A model generated the notes under the pieces. It was not told the DNA's origin and made no database searches. It saw only the letters and a program-made list of their open reading frames with translations. The translations under genes and the position numbers were made by a program. From positions 1,858,501-1,922,500 of the forward strand of contig JBBDHG010000043.1 in NCBI GenBank assembly GCA_037951165.1: 64,000 bases of DNA, given 5' to 3'. Of this stretch, positions 1-13,316 are shown piece by piece (the first letter of the stretch is position 1; the number at the start of each line of letters is the position of its first letter). Origin of the DNA: Lophius americanus. Its lineage: Eukaryota > Chordata > Actinopteri > Lophiiformes > Lophiidae.

Positions 1-2151
1 GTGGGGGTGAGCTGTGCTAGTGTTGAGATTTCTTGTTTTTCTCATTTTATGTAAAGCACCTCTTAACCTGTGTTTAAAAAGGTGTTATGTAAATAAAGTT
101 TGCCTTAGTTGCTTTACTTAAAGTTGCACCCTCAAAACACTCCCACGCTCCACGTTTTCAGGCTACGATATTCGTATTCTCGGTATGTCTGTGAATACGA
201 CCCCTGAATCACGACTAGTGCAGAGCAAATTCTTTTTAATGCACCTTTTCTTTAACTTGCTGTTTAACTTGAATCAGGGGATTTAGATCTATCTTTTTTT
301 TCTTCTTTTTCATAATCAGAAAGTGTTTACTGCTGTTTATTCATTGGAATATTAATATTGAGTAGAATAAATGACTTGTTTTGTTCTGAAATCAAAACCG
401 CACCGGAACGCAGCGGTAAAAATTGATCTTAATGACCGGGGAGTGCAGATGGTATAATTTAAAAAATGTGAATATCGGTGCAATTTTCAGACGGCCTCCT
501 ATTTAAGACATTCAAAGTGCTGCATTCGGTTGTTCTGCGGTAAAAAGTGTTGTGTCAGGAATGACGAGAGAGGCTGGGTGTGAATGTCGGATCGTTACAG
601 AAATGATGGGACAAAATGATGTTGTGTTTGGAGGGAGGAGGGCATTTCTGCAGGAGCGACCCATCAGGACCGGCAGCTGATGGGTTTATTGATCTCCAAC
701 TAAATTGTGAAATGTGTAAAGAGTATATTTCACAGGTTAATGTAGGTGATGAATCTTTTTCAGATCAATAAAGTGATGACTTGAATGGATCTGCATTGCT
801 TCAAACCCGCCCCTTTGACCACAAATTAATGCTTGGACACTCAGAATTGTGATCAGGCATAATTTGATTTAATCATATTCACGCTTGAACAACTTTTCCC
901 CGACTTGTTTAAAGAATACAATTTAAATGGGAAACTTGCTACCAGGGATGCGGCAGGGGGAGATAAAAGTGCTACTTCTATTTATTTGGTACTCAGAATA
1001 TCTTGTGTAGTTCTGTAGATGAGTATTGATGCGTATTGCACTAGAGCTGCAGGCTTGAGTGGCTGCCAGCAGATATTGCATCGAGCAGCCTCTTATGAAT
1101 CATCGCCTCAGATCAGATGTGTGTATTCCAAGGTCTCACAGGCCTCAATGGCTCAAGGATAATTATGACAACTTCTGATGAGTTATGAGGATTCCACTTA
1201 ATTGGCTTAATTGACACTTAAATAATTAGCTAATTCATTATATTTGACATTTTCCACTCCTGAGCAGATTGTGCAGACCCATGCAGAGATGAATTCAGGT
1301 CTTTTAGAGATGTAAAATGCTGTTGGAGCAGCAGGATGGATCTGCTTGTGGAAAGTGAAAAATAGCACTCTGCCTCATTAGCGCCGCTGAGCTGCCCCTG
1401 AGCAACACACTTAACCCCCAACCTCTCCAGCGGAGCTGCTCAGTGGATGGCAGACAGGTTGGCGTGAATGTGTTAACTGTGAATATGAGCAAGGAACTCC
1501 TTAAAAGATGTTGCCTCTCAGTAAGGTTCCCTGGTTAAACAGAAAGTTCTGTAGTTCCCGCTGCTAAACATGAAGGTACCCTCAGCCGGCATCGTGTGTG
1601 TATTTGTGTTTTTGTTTTTTTTATGACATATCTTGAAAAATTGACATGGGATGTTGATGAAATGTTGTGTAAAGTAGGAGTTAGGCCAAGAAAGAGATGA
1701 TTCAACTTTGAGGTGGATCCAGGTTTGGATTCTTCATCATTTATTTAGTTACTTCAGAATTTTCATACTGCGCCGCTTTTTTTTGTATATTGACTGTATC
1801 ATAAATATTAATAGGTTATCAAAGTGAAAAACACCCAGACATGGACGAGTCACGATGTTCCATCACAACAAACAAATGAATCCATATATGAATCATAATC
1901 AGTCCCTGAGACACCGGTTCAATAAAAATGACCTCTTGTACGATTGTTCTGTTCGTTCCATTCATTTGAATAAGACTGAACATTAGGACCCCGACCTTTG
2001 TGCATAATGAACAAGCAGACCCCTAAAAAGATGGGTGTTTTTTTACCTACAGACAAAGTCTGGTGCTGTCACTGAAATGCAAACAAAGCAAAGGCCAAAG
2101 ACAAAAATGATGTGATGTCAACCTTAAAAATCACATTTTTAACCGCAGAGA

Positions 2152-2176
2152 AATCAATCAATCAATCTATATTTGT

Positions 2177-2210
<34 letters not shown>

Positions 2211-2955
2211 ATTGTATCTATACAGCAGGTTTCATACATAAAGTGTAACTCAAAGTACTTTTTAATGTGTTACTTAAAACAGCAGCAAAGAATTCAAAAA
2301 CAAGGCAAAAATACATAAATTCATTAAAAAAACAATAGGTGAAATCAGAAGGCACAGAAACATTTTGATTAAAATAATAAATAAAGTATTGAAGTATAAA
2401 GTCAATAGAGTAAAAGACTCCAAAAAAAAAAAATCAGGAAATGAAGGCAGTGGAAGTGACAGAAAGGACTAGAATGAACTAAAATGCCCGTCTGAACAAA
2501 TATGTCTTTCGTTGAGTTTAGTAAAAAGCTCTAATGTGTCTGGGCAGAAAGTTTCACAGGCTCGGAGCAGAGAAGCTAAAAGTCTTCTCCCACTTGTTTT
2601 GTGGTTGACTTTAGGAACAATTAAAATACCAGCATCAGAATATTTAAGTGCTCTTGCTAGTTGATGAGGGATTTAAAGGTCTGAATGAAGGTGACGTATC
2701 ATTAAGGTGCTTTGTAAGTGAATAAAAAAACCTTTGGAATCATTTCTGAAACATTCGTTAAGCCAGTGCAGGGGAGTTAAAACAGGAGCAGGAGTAATGT
2801 GCTCTCTTTTCCTTCTCTCTGTTAAAAGTCTGGCGGCAGCATTTCGAACTAACTGATGTTTCACAATCATCCTTTGGTAGACCAGTGAACATTGCATCAC
2901 AGTAGTCCAACCTGCTGGTAATGAACGCATGAACCAACTAGTCAGCATCATGCCT
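2152..2955 (-). mobile_element. LINE fragment (RT C-terminal region and 3' tail), antisense
   Basis: Minus-strand reading from about 2950 gives a degraded LINE reverse-transcriptase C-terminus: QLVRNAAARLLTERRKREHI followed by TPLHWL, the fish L2/CR1/Rex1-type motif (usual form NAAARVLTRTRKREHITPVLxSLHWLPV). Further on, the minus strand runs through a frameshifted 3' region and ends in a short TTGA-type tandem tail (plus strand AATCAATCAATCAATC at 2152-2167) next to an (ATT)n run. The same tail ends the LINE copy at 54205. 5'-truncated and broken by frameshifts. Confidence 0.7.
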
Positions 2956-3804
2956 TCTTAAGAAAGGCGTCACTATGGCAACTTTTCTTCATTGAAAGAA
3001 TGCCGTCTTTGTCACTTTGCTATGGAGGCCTAAAAGCGTGTACAGGACTTTTTAACATACACAAACACACACGGACACACACATACACACACAACTTTGT
3101 GTGTGTATTCAAGACGTTCAAACGCGACCAGTAGAAACATGAACAGAAAGAGCGACCACAGAAGTTTGTGCAAACCACAAAACAAAATGAGCAGGGGCCA
3201 AACATGAAGCTCTGAGGAGTTGAACTGCTTCTTTAATATTTGCTCTGACGAGCCCACCTGGTCCAGCACACAGGATTCTTTTAGGAAGGTGGAAAGTTAC
3301 GTCATTAATATATTGCAAAATGTCACTCATCAGGTTGTGACCTTTTCCGTGTGCCACTTCTTTTGTATCTTTGGAGTTGATGTCAAAATGTGAAAACGCT
3401 GTGAACCAGGACAAAGATCAAAATACTGGAAGAATTTCTGCTTCGGTTCAGACCCAGAGAACCAAAATAGAAGTGGGAACAGACTCTATAAGATATACAG
3501 TATTTGAAAGATGTCATATGATATGGGGTAACAGAGTGGGGGAGAGGCGGCACCGCCACCAATATGTAGTCATTCAAATGGATTTCACGTTTCTAGGGAA
3601 GATAAGAAAATAAGTTAAGAGGAAAAAATAGATTCACATCTGCCAGAACGGAAAATCTAAATTTTATTGATAGCGTCTGATGATAAAAACACAATTAGAG
3701 ATCATGATTGGAGCTTATCCCAGCTGTGATCAGGCAAAAATGTTAGTTTCAATCAATCAAAGTAACCGTAACTCAAGATAACTCATTCATCCAGTCAGTT
3801 TGTG

Positions 3805-3822
3805 CGTGTGTGTGTGTGTGTG

Positions 3823-3856
<34 letters not shown>
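3805..3856. repeat. (GT)n microsatellite
   Basis: Interrupted GT dinucleotide run of about 50 bp in a gabbr1 intron. Confidence 0.95.
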
Positions 3857-3858
<2 letters not shown>

Positions 3859-4498
3859 GGTGTGGCGTGGCTCTTTATTACCACAAATAGAGACACTGCA
3901 GTTTATTATGAGGGATTCCCACACACACTCTTCTGCAGCTGAAATAGTATTCATATAAATCTGACACTGGAAATAGTCCCCAGAAGATTCTCAGAACAGT
4001 CTGGATCGATTTCCTGTCCCCGTCCCTATTTTGGCTAATTATATGAACCATTTTAATAAGATAAAATTAAGAGCAAGTGCATGTTTTTATGCAGTGCAGT
4101 TAAAGAGGGAGATGGTTTCAGTGTCGGTGCCACAGACAGGGTCAGGAAGTCAGAATTTATGGACTGGTATACTAGTTTTGATCTTTAGCGGGATCTTTGG
4201 ATATGATAACGAGAACAATGGTGGATTATTTTTCTTTTTATGACATTTTTGTTTTTTAGAACCATTCAATCTCGTAATGGTTTTGGCCGGTGGAGTTTAA
4301 GGTTCTATAATATCTAAGTTGTGTGAGCTGTAGATAAACAACGAGGACATGTCATGTGTTGTGGGTTACGATAACTGAAAGAAGGGTGGGGGATGTTGGA
4401 CGGGTTCTTGTCCCTTTAATTCACAGGAGACATGAAGAAGATGGTACCTGAAGCACTTTTCTCCATTCACTTTACCTTTTCCCGTGTTCTCCGTTTAG

Positions 4499-4689
4499 GT
4501 GCTGGACCTCCGGCTGATCGGACAGTGGTGATCGAGGAGTTCAGGTTCTTGTCTCAAAAGCTTTTTGCAGCAGTCTCCGTCTTTGCTGGCCTCGGCATCC
4601 TGCTGGGTATCCTGTGTTTAACCTTCAACATCTACAACGGCAACGTCCGGTGAGTTTGTCAACACTGAGTGAGAGTTAACGCATGCATG

Positions 4690-4720
<31 letters not shown>

Positions 4721-7700
4721 GTCACCATCATCATCATCATCATGAAGTCCCAGGTCACATTGATAAAATGAAAATACCATATGTGATTCATCAGAGCTGC
4801 AATAATAATAATAATGTCGTGTTTTATAAGCAATCGTTCTAAACCATTTTAGGCAAATAACCACAATATCTAAAGAAATTGGCTTCTCAAATGTAAGAAT
4901 TTGACAGAATGTGGTAAAATACTTGTTCCTTTGGGTTTTTAAAAGGATATTTTTTATGCTGATGTTCTTTCTGTTGGACAAAAATAGAACATTTGATGAC
5001 ACTTTCTGCCTTTTTCCACTCTTTCCTGATGTTTTAGCTGGAAAATCAAGCGCAGAGTTTGTTTTTTAGATTATTCATAACATATTTTATTGACGTAGTT
5101 ATTGGATTTACATTTATTGTTCCTTTTCCACTCCTCATGTGTGTCCTTCCAGATGCATTAGTGATGAATGATATTTGGGATAATTGTGAAAATAGGGCTG
5201 CCCTCCAAATAGGAATGTCACGGTTGAAAGGATTTTTTTTTTTTCTTCAGGAACTGAAAATAATGAGATTTGTCAGAATAAATTACAAGGGGCATCTGAG
5301 GTTAAAGAGAGAGTTTTGTTACATGAAGGTCACTTTTTTGGTGGAGGTGCATTGGCAGCGAGTCGTGAATGGAAATTACCTTCTGTAACAGCCTCCATCT
5401 GCTGCAGCAGAGCAGATCGGTCCCTGCAGCTGCACTCTAGTGTGATTCTGAGTATTTGGAGGACGTGAGGCAGGGGAAGAAATAATTCACGTGTTCAACA
5501 GACATCCTGGCCTCTTCTGGGCTGTGAATGGCACTGCTGCGATTCGGCTTTTAGGGACTACAAAGTTAGTGATTTGGGTGAGGCTACTTCCACTCAAGCA
5601 GCTGGTTTCATTGTCAGAGCTTAAGCATAGCCCTGGACCAAATGCAAATAGGCTTCCAAGGAAAAATGCCTTTTGATCTTGGATTTTCTAAGCCTAATGC
5701 GTGTCTGTGAACCCGGTAGCATATCTCTGATGTCTTCTCAACGTAGTATTTTCATGTCTGACCTGGGTCAGAGTGATTTAAAGTCCCATAAGTCCGTGAG
5801 CTTATCGGGAGTTTGTTTTGAAAAGCTACATAGGTTTGTTCCTCTGGGGATCTCTGGTTGGCTACAGCTTGTCTGTCAGGCCCTCTTCCAGCTTTGATTA
5901 TATTTCAAACGCAGTTTAACCGAGGGCTGCTCAGAGCAGCCAAAACACCATGAGTCAGATCAAATCAAATTTATTCTGTAAGCTGCTCCTGCAAAAACAA
6001 GTTTGCTACTAACTGCCTTGTTATGAGGCAAAAATGAATAATCAATCCGCTTTCAAAAGAAGGGAGAGTCAATCATGGAAACAGACTGTGAGGCAGCTGG
6101 AAGCGGCTTTAATCAAAGACTTTGTTAACAGTTATATATCAAATGAAAGTGTAAAAACAATGAGGCGTTGTGAAAGGGGTCAGGAACTACAGAGCTTCAT
6201 TGAGTTTCCCGCTTGTCAGTCTGTTTTAGCTCTCAGGTCAAGCAGATTTTAATCTTAAAATCTACGGCACACTGTGTGTTTAGTACCGACCAGCAGACAG
6301 AAGCTGCTAGCACATAGCTGGAGACATCGTGAAGAATTCTCACTCCCCCTGTGGCAGAAAAGGGTTACCCAGTAATAATTTAATCACAATGTTTGCATGA
6401 GCGATAGTCCCAATACACACTCACACAATACAACAATACACACAATATACAATACACACAGTACAATCTACTGAGCAAATCTTCAATCAATACTTCAATG
6501 TCTCTTCTATCTTAGGTCGCCTCTGCTGGCCAAATATATCTAGCGCGTGACTGATAACTACCTGCGATGCCCTTTGACCTTGTCGCACCCCTCTGAAGTA
6601 GGCAGCAACGGAATCCAAACACGTGTGGTCAGCTGGACACATTAGGAGACACAGGTGTTAACGTTGTTATGTTACGCTGTCCGCTTGTGATCCGATCGCC
6701 CAATGACGCTTTTTAAAATCAAGTCCCAACAGTGTCTTAGAGACAAACGTTCACACCTACAGGTAATTTAGAGTCAACAATTCACCTGTGTCACAAGAAC
6801 TAGTCACAATTCAGGACATGCAGAACAAAACTAAGATACGTCACGCTGCATCATTTTGCAGGTTGATGACTAAATGAAAACGCTCATGCGTCTCATTATC
6901 CACGACTACTGTATAGTCCAGTATCTTCTATTTTTCTGGAAATTATTGATCCTTGCGAAACAACCCACTGACAAATCTTTCACAAGACCTCACATTATTA
7001 TAGATGGACTTTAAGTTGATCAGCATTGCTCTCTGTTTTTTTTCTTGTCCTGTTGTTTCCTGGGCTTTTTAAAAAAAAAAAAGATGTCCACTTCCTTTAG
7101 TCCCGTGTCCAAATGTGTCAGCATGTTGGAGGAACGCAGTGTTTCATCTGACTGTGTTTGTCTACATGGTTGAAATGTCAATAAAGCTGCTTGGCTTGAC
7201 TTCTTCCTGTTTGTGAGTGACGTGCGGCCTCTCCACGCGTGAGTGCCCCTCCCAGCTGTCAGTGTTGTTTGATCTGTGGAGCAGAGATGCACCGGCTCTA
7301 TCTTTGCCATCAAATTGTGTTGTCCACTGTGGAATGGCTCGTTCTAACGAAGCTCATGGTAAAACACGTCTCTGGTGGAGGATTAAAAAGCTCGATGGCT
7401 CTCAGTTGGAGTCTTGTTGGAGTTAAACCCTTAGCTGATGTTTATATTGTTTTATTCTTTTGGTTGTGAACTGGATTGTAACTGAACTGTTTTTTTGTTG
7501 TTTGGTTGTGAGAAAAGAGATTTGGTTCATGTGGAATCATCTCCAGGATTGTGGGGGGGCGTCTCTCCCACGCACAAACTCCTATAGACATCATTATTGC
7601 TTTGCTCGTTTGATTTAATACACCTATTGAAAACTGATTGAAGATTTGCTCTGATTAGTTTTGCGAGCTAGTGTAGGTGATGTATATTTCATTCCATATT

Positions 7701-8212
7701 CCTATTTTCCCTGAATGATTTTATGGTGTAGGGGAGTTGTTTTCTTCCTTTTTATGATTATTATTTGTCAGACTTGACACTGACTTGTAGTCCACGTCAT
7801 TTCAAAGTTTTGAGCCCACTGCAAGGAAAGATTTACCTTTGTTCATACTTTTCAAATAGATTATTTCAAGTCATCCAAGCTAAATTAATGTGTTTTATAC
7901 TTACCGCAATGTCTTGCAGGAAATACAAATAACAAATTGTTGGAAGATTATGTATCACGCATCTCCATTTATTCAAATTATTCAACAATATCCAAATTAA
8001 AAGGCACACTATGTCAGTTTTTCTTTTAATACATGCCTTAATTGACCATAATTCAAAAGCAGTGGTAGGATATAGTGCATAATATAGTAAGAAGGCAGCA
8101 GTTCCCAGCATAAAATAACTCCAGCGGCACATTAAACGTCATATAGTCATGGTAAATCTCAGCTTCTAAAGTTTTTGCGAGGTATTAAAGGTTGGATTGC
8201 GGACTGTGTGCA

Positions 8213-8286
<74 letters not shown>

Positions 8287-11200
8287 TGTGTGTGTGCGGC
8301 TGTACAGTAAATAAGCAGTGTGGCCTCAAGACAAGACAAGGGCAGGTCAAACGAATGAAGGAATTTTAGACTCACACACTGCTGCAGGATGAGCTGGAGC
8401 TGGGGGAGCAGAGGAAAGCTGCTGTGCCGGTTGGGTGGGTGTCATGGTTCAGTGAGATTATGGTAAACACAGAATATGAAAATATTTCAATAGTGAGATT
8501 GTCTCTAGTATAGTATTTATATAGAAAACTTTGTAGGCTAAAATCACTCTTCACAATGTCTCACTGGGTTTTGTAGCACCCTCTTTCTTCGACTGGAGGG
8601 AGGAGAACTCCACCAGTGCCTGGAGAGTTTTGCAGAATAGAGCATCAAAATGACAGAATACTCTGTTAAGCCATAACATTCTAACCACTTGCGGGTGAAC
8701 TCAGAATAACGATTATCTTGTAATAATGGCACGTGTCAGCAGATGGGATATATTAGGCAGCAAGTCCACATTTTGTTCTTGAAGTTGATGTTGGAAGCAG
8801 GAAAAATAGTCAAGTATAAGGATTTAGAGGCAGTTTGTTATGGCCGGACAACTGATTCATAACATCTCCAGAACTGTAAATATTTATAGTAAATATTTCA
8901 GCCAAACCTTCCTCATTGGAGATGCACCCAGGCAGTAAGTTTGTCCGGATTTTGAGATTTTTGCCACATGCCTGTAAGTTTGAGAAAAGACTTTTGTCTA
9001 AATCCTTCAAAGCACTAAAACTAACCTACACATTTGAACAGCATCTGTGTCTATTCACAAACAGCATCCTGTTTATGCACTTACATCCATGTCTTCCATC
9101 TTTCAGCCTTGGTCTGTCTCCTGGATGAATTATACTTTGGTCATTTCTGTAGAGCCGCACCAATATTTGACTTTTGGGCCCAGTGGCCTAAAGCCCATTG
9201 TTCCTGCACTGATTCCCTATCGATTTAGAAAAAACACATTTTTGTGTTTTTGTTTTCACGGCAGAAATGTAATATTTCAGCTGTAATAGTCTTTCCATTT
9301 TTCATTTTTTCACATTAATTAAAACCGCCTGACTGAGATGCAGGACCAAAATTTGATTTAAATTAATAAAACAGGAAAACAACTGATGGCATTTCTACGA
9401 GCTCACAGCAGAACCGCCGACCCAATTATCACCTGTTTATGAGTAAAAAACACACAGATTGTACCTTTTAAAGCATGAATAAATAATAACGCAGGTTAAT
9501 GTTTTTTGTCTTAATGTGTGTTCCTTTGTGAATGTGTCACTGTTTCAGCTACATCCAGAACTCTCAGCCGTACCTGAACAACATGACGGCGGTGGGCTGC
9601 ATGATGGCGCTGGCTGCTGTTTTCCCACTGGGGATTGACGGCCACCACGTTCACAGATCACAGTTTCCTGTCGTCTGTCAGGTAACAGGCGGCGACATAA
9701 AACAGCCAGAGGGCAGCATGAAGAGTAGGACTTGTCTGAAAACATATCACGTTGAATTAACCAAAGCGTGTCACATAAAATGCATTTAATTTTGTACTTT
9801 AACTGGAAATGAGTACAAAATAACATTTCCCGTCTTGTTTTGATGAAAAGCTTCACGATTGAACGCCTTATTAAACATGCTGAAATCGTTTAAGCCATCC
9901 GGCGCTCAGGTGTCGCGGACCCCCGACAGTTCTGATCTTCCAGCCTGTGGCAAGCAGACACATTTACAAAGCGGTCATTTCAGGATTTTGATCACGCAGA
10001 CCGAGCAGATGAAAGACGAAGAACGTTTAGACACTGACATAATTCATTAACGTTTTGGGGGATTCGGTGGTACAGACAGAGCGGCACCCGTACGATGTGA
10101 CGGGCGCACACACATGATGGAATGCCAGCACTAATGAGGTGTGGGAGTACTTCTCTGTCACACATGTTGATTCTTTATGTTGTGAGGCAAGGAGGGAGAT
10201 TCCATTTCTGTCTATGGTGTGTTTCAAGCAGCGCAAGTTAAGGGCCAGAGTCAGAAATGAGTCAGAGGCACCAGAAGCATATTTAAATGATTTGATCATT
10301 AATATTTTCAACTCGCTTGAGAGACAAATCCAACTAAAAGTCCAATATACTGGCAAGCCGTGTGCATAAATGGCCTCAACTGAAACAAAGTCCATAAGGC
10401 AGTCAAAGATTTTCGATTCAAAGGAAAACCAAAATATGATGATGCAAAATCAAAAACAGAAAGAAAACATGTTTAAGACATAAATGACAACAGGGCACAC
10501 AAATCCTGAGGTGAGCATCGATGGCGGACTGATATCTCAGAATCTCTTTGGAAATCATCTCTTTCAGCTCTTCACTCCTGTTCAGAGGAGAAATGGGAGA
10601 CGTCGATGTAGAACGTTGATATTTTCTTCACAGCCCCCTTCAGTTATTATCACCTAATCATAGCAATACATTTATTTGAGCCGTAGCGACACATTTAGAT
10701 TTGAGATTTCTCATTATCTATGTTTCTATTTATACTAAGAATTAGATTTTGAAAGATGTTTACTGCCACAGTATGACAGAAGTACAACAGATTTGAATTT
10801 AATTTTGAATTAACTTACTTATGTGGAAACAAGTGAGACTTATAACTAGTAATCAAAATTAAACTACGAGTATGCTGTCGTCCCCGACAACAGGGGTATA
10901 TCTCCTGTGTTGTACAAGCATTGTTCTCAAACTAATGTGAAATTATATCAGTGTTTGTCATTGAAAGGCTCCCCCTAGTGACTAATATATGAACTATAAG
11001 AGTAAAACATCATCTATACATGATAGGTCTCCATGAGTTGATTCAAATTCACCAGTTTTGGTTTAAATCAGCAATGGCTAGGAAGTTATATCAGGAAAAA
11101 CAGCCTTTTTTAAAAATAAAAACTCCCTCTAGGGAATAAAATGTGAATTACTAGAATAAAACAGGATGTATACAAGATAGATCTCCCCTTGTTTATTCAT

Positions 11201-13249
11201 ATGCACTGGTATTTGGACAAAATCAGACCAACAGTTGATAAATTATAGTCCAAACATTTGGAGGTAAAGCACCCCCCCTCCCCTTACTGTCGGAAATATG
11301 CAACCAATCTTTCCCAACATAACTCCAGTTCTTCCTCACTTTAAGCTCTATGTGGTTATAAAGGATCCATGAAAGGGTTTTTGTCACGTTCACAAAAAGG
11401 ATCTGTGGCGCCGGCGATGACGATTCCTTTACATCCCTGACTTTTCAGGGATCTCATTACTTTTTATTTACAAAGAAAGTAGATGTATTGTTGCTGATAT
11501 ACTTGTGTTTTTTTGTTTACTTCATTATGTTCCTCCACCCAGACGCATACTTCTGAAACCAAACTCACATCTTTAACGTTCTGGAACCGACATCCTCCCT
11601 AACTTTTGTTTTCGCTTACTTTATTATTAAAATATGTTGAAGTGAAGAAATAATTGCTAAATCGTCACAGACGATTCTTTGATGATTAAAAAGATATTCA
11701 AACACTGGCATGTTAAATGGTTTTTAATGTGTTAGATAATGGCTGATTTAGGGTTTCGGGTTCATGCTGGTTTGCTCTCAGACCCACACACTGAAATGAA
11801 GATACTTTAAAAACAATATTTTTCTCTCTTTCGAATCTCACCCGGTCCCCTCTCCCCTTAAACCCCCCCCTCCCACCCTCTTCCTTTCCTCTCCAGTTCC
11901 GCCTGTGGCTCCTCGGCCTGGGCTTTAGCGTGGCGTACGGCAGCATGTTCACCAAGATCTGGTGGGTCCACACCCTCTTCACCAAGAAGGAAGAAAAGAA
12001 GGAGAAGAAGAAGGTAGGAAGGAAGGGAGGATGAGTTAGAGGGTGACAGGGAGGGATAAGCCTCTCAGCGGTCTGAGTAGAGTAAAGAAAGGGTGGCAGA
12101 GGGAGGGCAGGCCACGCAGCATGTGTGGCACCAGCTGATAAAAGAGTTGCTTTAAAAACTTTGGAGGCTTCCTGGTAGCATAAGCTGCTAAGAAGCCAGC
12201 TTGGCATCAGTCACTGCGGCAGGGTTGAAGCTGGAGCGCGTGGATGAGGCTGTTGGATCGACACAGATACTGTACTTTAACTCATGCACGCATGCCACAT
12301 TTCAGGAACATTCACATGTAGATTTTGGGCACACAAACACATAACCGGGCCCTGACACCCACGTCACCGGCTTCATTTGCATGTGGGCTCTCGTATGCGT
12401 GTGGCTCTACTTGAACATAGTGTATCCTGCAGCCAGCTAGATACCCGCCAGCCTGCAATGTGTAGCGGGAATTTGTAAGACCTAATCAGAAGAATAAGAG
12501 ATTAAGCCATTTATGGCATATTTATGAATATGTATGAGTATTAAAGTTCTGTGCAGAAATCCAACCTTCGGGGGCTTTATTATTTGAGCCAAAGCACGAC
12601 GAATCGGGTTGACTTTGAACTCTCTTCATGTCCACAGAAGGGCATTTTGCCAGAGAGCCCGACGTGACTATTTAAAGAAAGTTCCACAAATCGAGTCCTT
12701 TTCAAATCCATTTTCCATGCAAGTCGAGTGAAACCGCGCACAGGGCTGTGTAATGTGTTTTCTTCTTGATTTTACTTTGCAGTTTTAGTTACTGAACGCT
12801 TGAATGGCCGTTTCTATGTCGGAGGTGCTGGGAGTAAGCCAGCGTGGTGGAATGAAAAAACGAGGAGTGGAAAGCGAGAGGGGGAGCACAGTGGGAGAGC
12901 TCATTTATGTCGCTTGGTTTCTGTTACGGCTGTATTGCTTCCATTATAGCTTAAGTTAAGAATAATAGAGTTGATATGGGTTGCTTTGGTAACTGCCCAC
13001 ACAGAGCGCAGTGTCATCTCAGTGCATGTAAATGATGATTTCAGGTTGTAGTGCAAATAGAGTTACTGTGACTCTCCGTGAGTTCCCTGCAGACACTCGC
13101 ACACTCTCCAACTGCTCCCACAATATACTCACATTCATAAAGACGATTCGCGGCCAGTCATCCAGAGAGCACAAGGACGCCTGTCGTATTATTTGTCCTG
13201 GTTGTTTGTCTTTGTTTGTGGACTGGTTGCCCCTGGATAGTGATGACTG

Positions 13250-13316
<67 letters not shown>

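Larger units (their letters stand above)
1..4498. other. gabbr1 intron (left part), no exon seen
   Basis: I looked for the ectodomain exon that should precede the TM1 exon (the region ending WSKTDKWIG in human) and did not find it, so this is intronic. It holds a LINE fragment at 2152-2955, an (AAT)n run at 2181-2209 and a (GT)n run at 3805-3856. The rest is AT-rich and unremarkable. Confidence 0.6.
4650..9548. other. gabbr1 intron between TM1 and TM2 exons
   Basis: No coding signal. Contains an (ATC)n run 40 nt after the donor (4690-4743), a (GT)n run at 8215-8297 and a Tc1 fragment near 8670. The remainder is unique-looking AT-rich DNA; short ORFs in it have no recognisable similarity. Confidence 0.6.

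Noticed and set aside
5059..5388. Plus-strand ORF of 109 codons with a hydrophobic start
   Set aside because: Lies in a gabbr1 intron; the hydrophobicity comes from T-rich codons, and I see no supporting signal.
11713..12207. Minus-strand ORF of 164 codons
   Set aside because: Shadow of the gabbr1 TM3 exon plus flanking intron; the composition is low-complexity.
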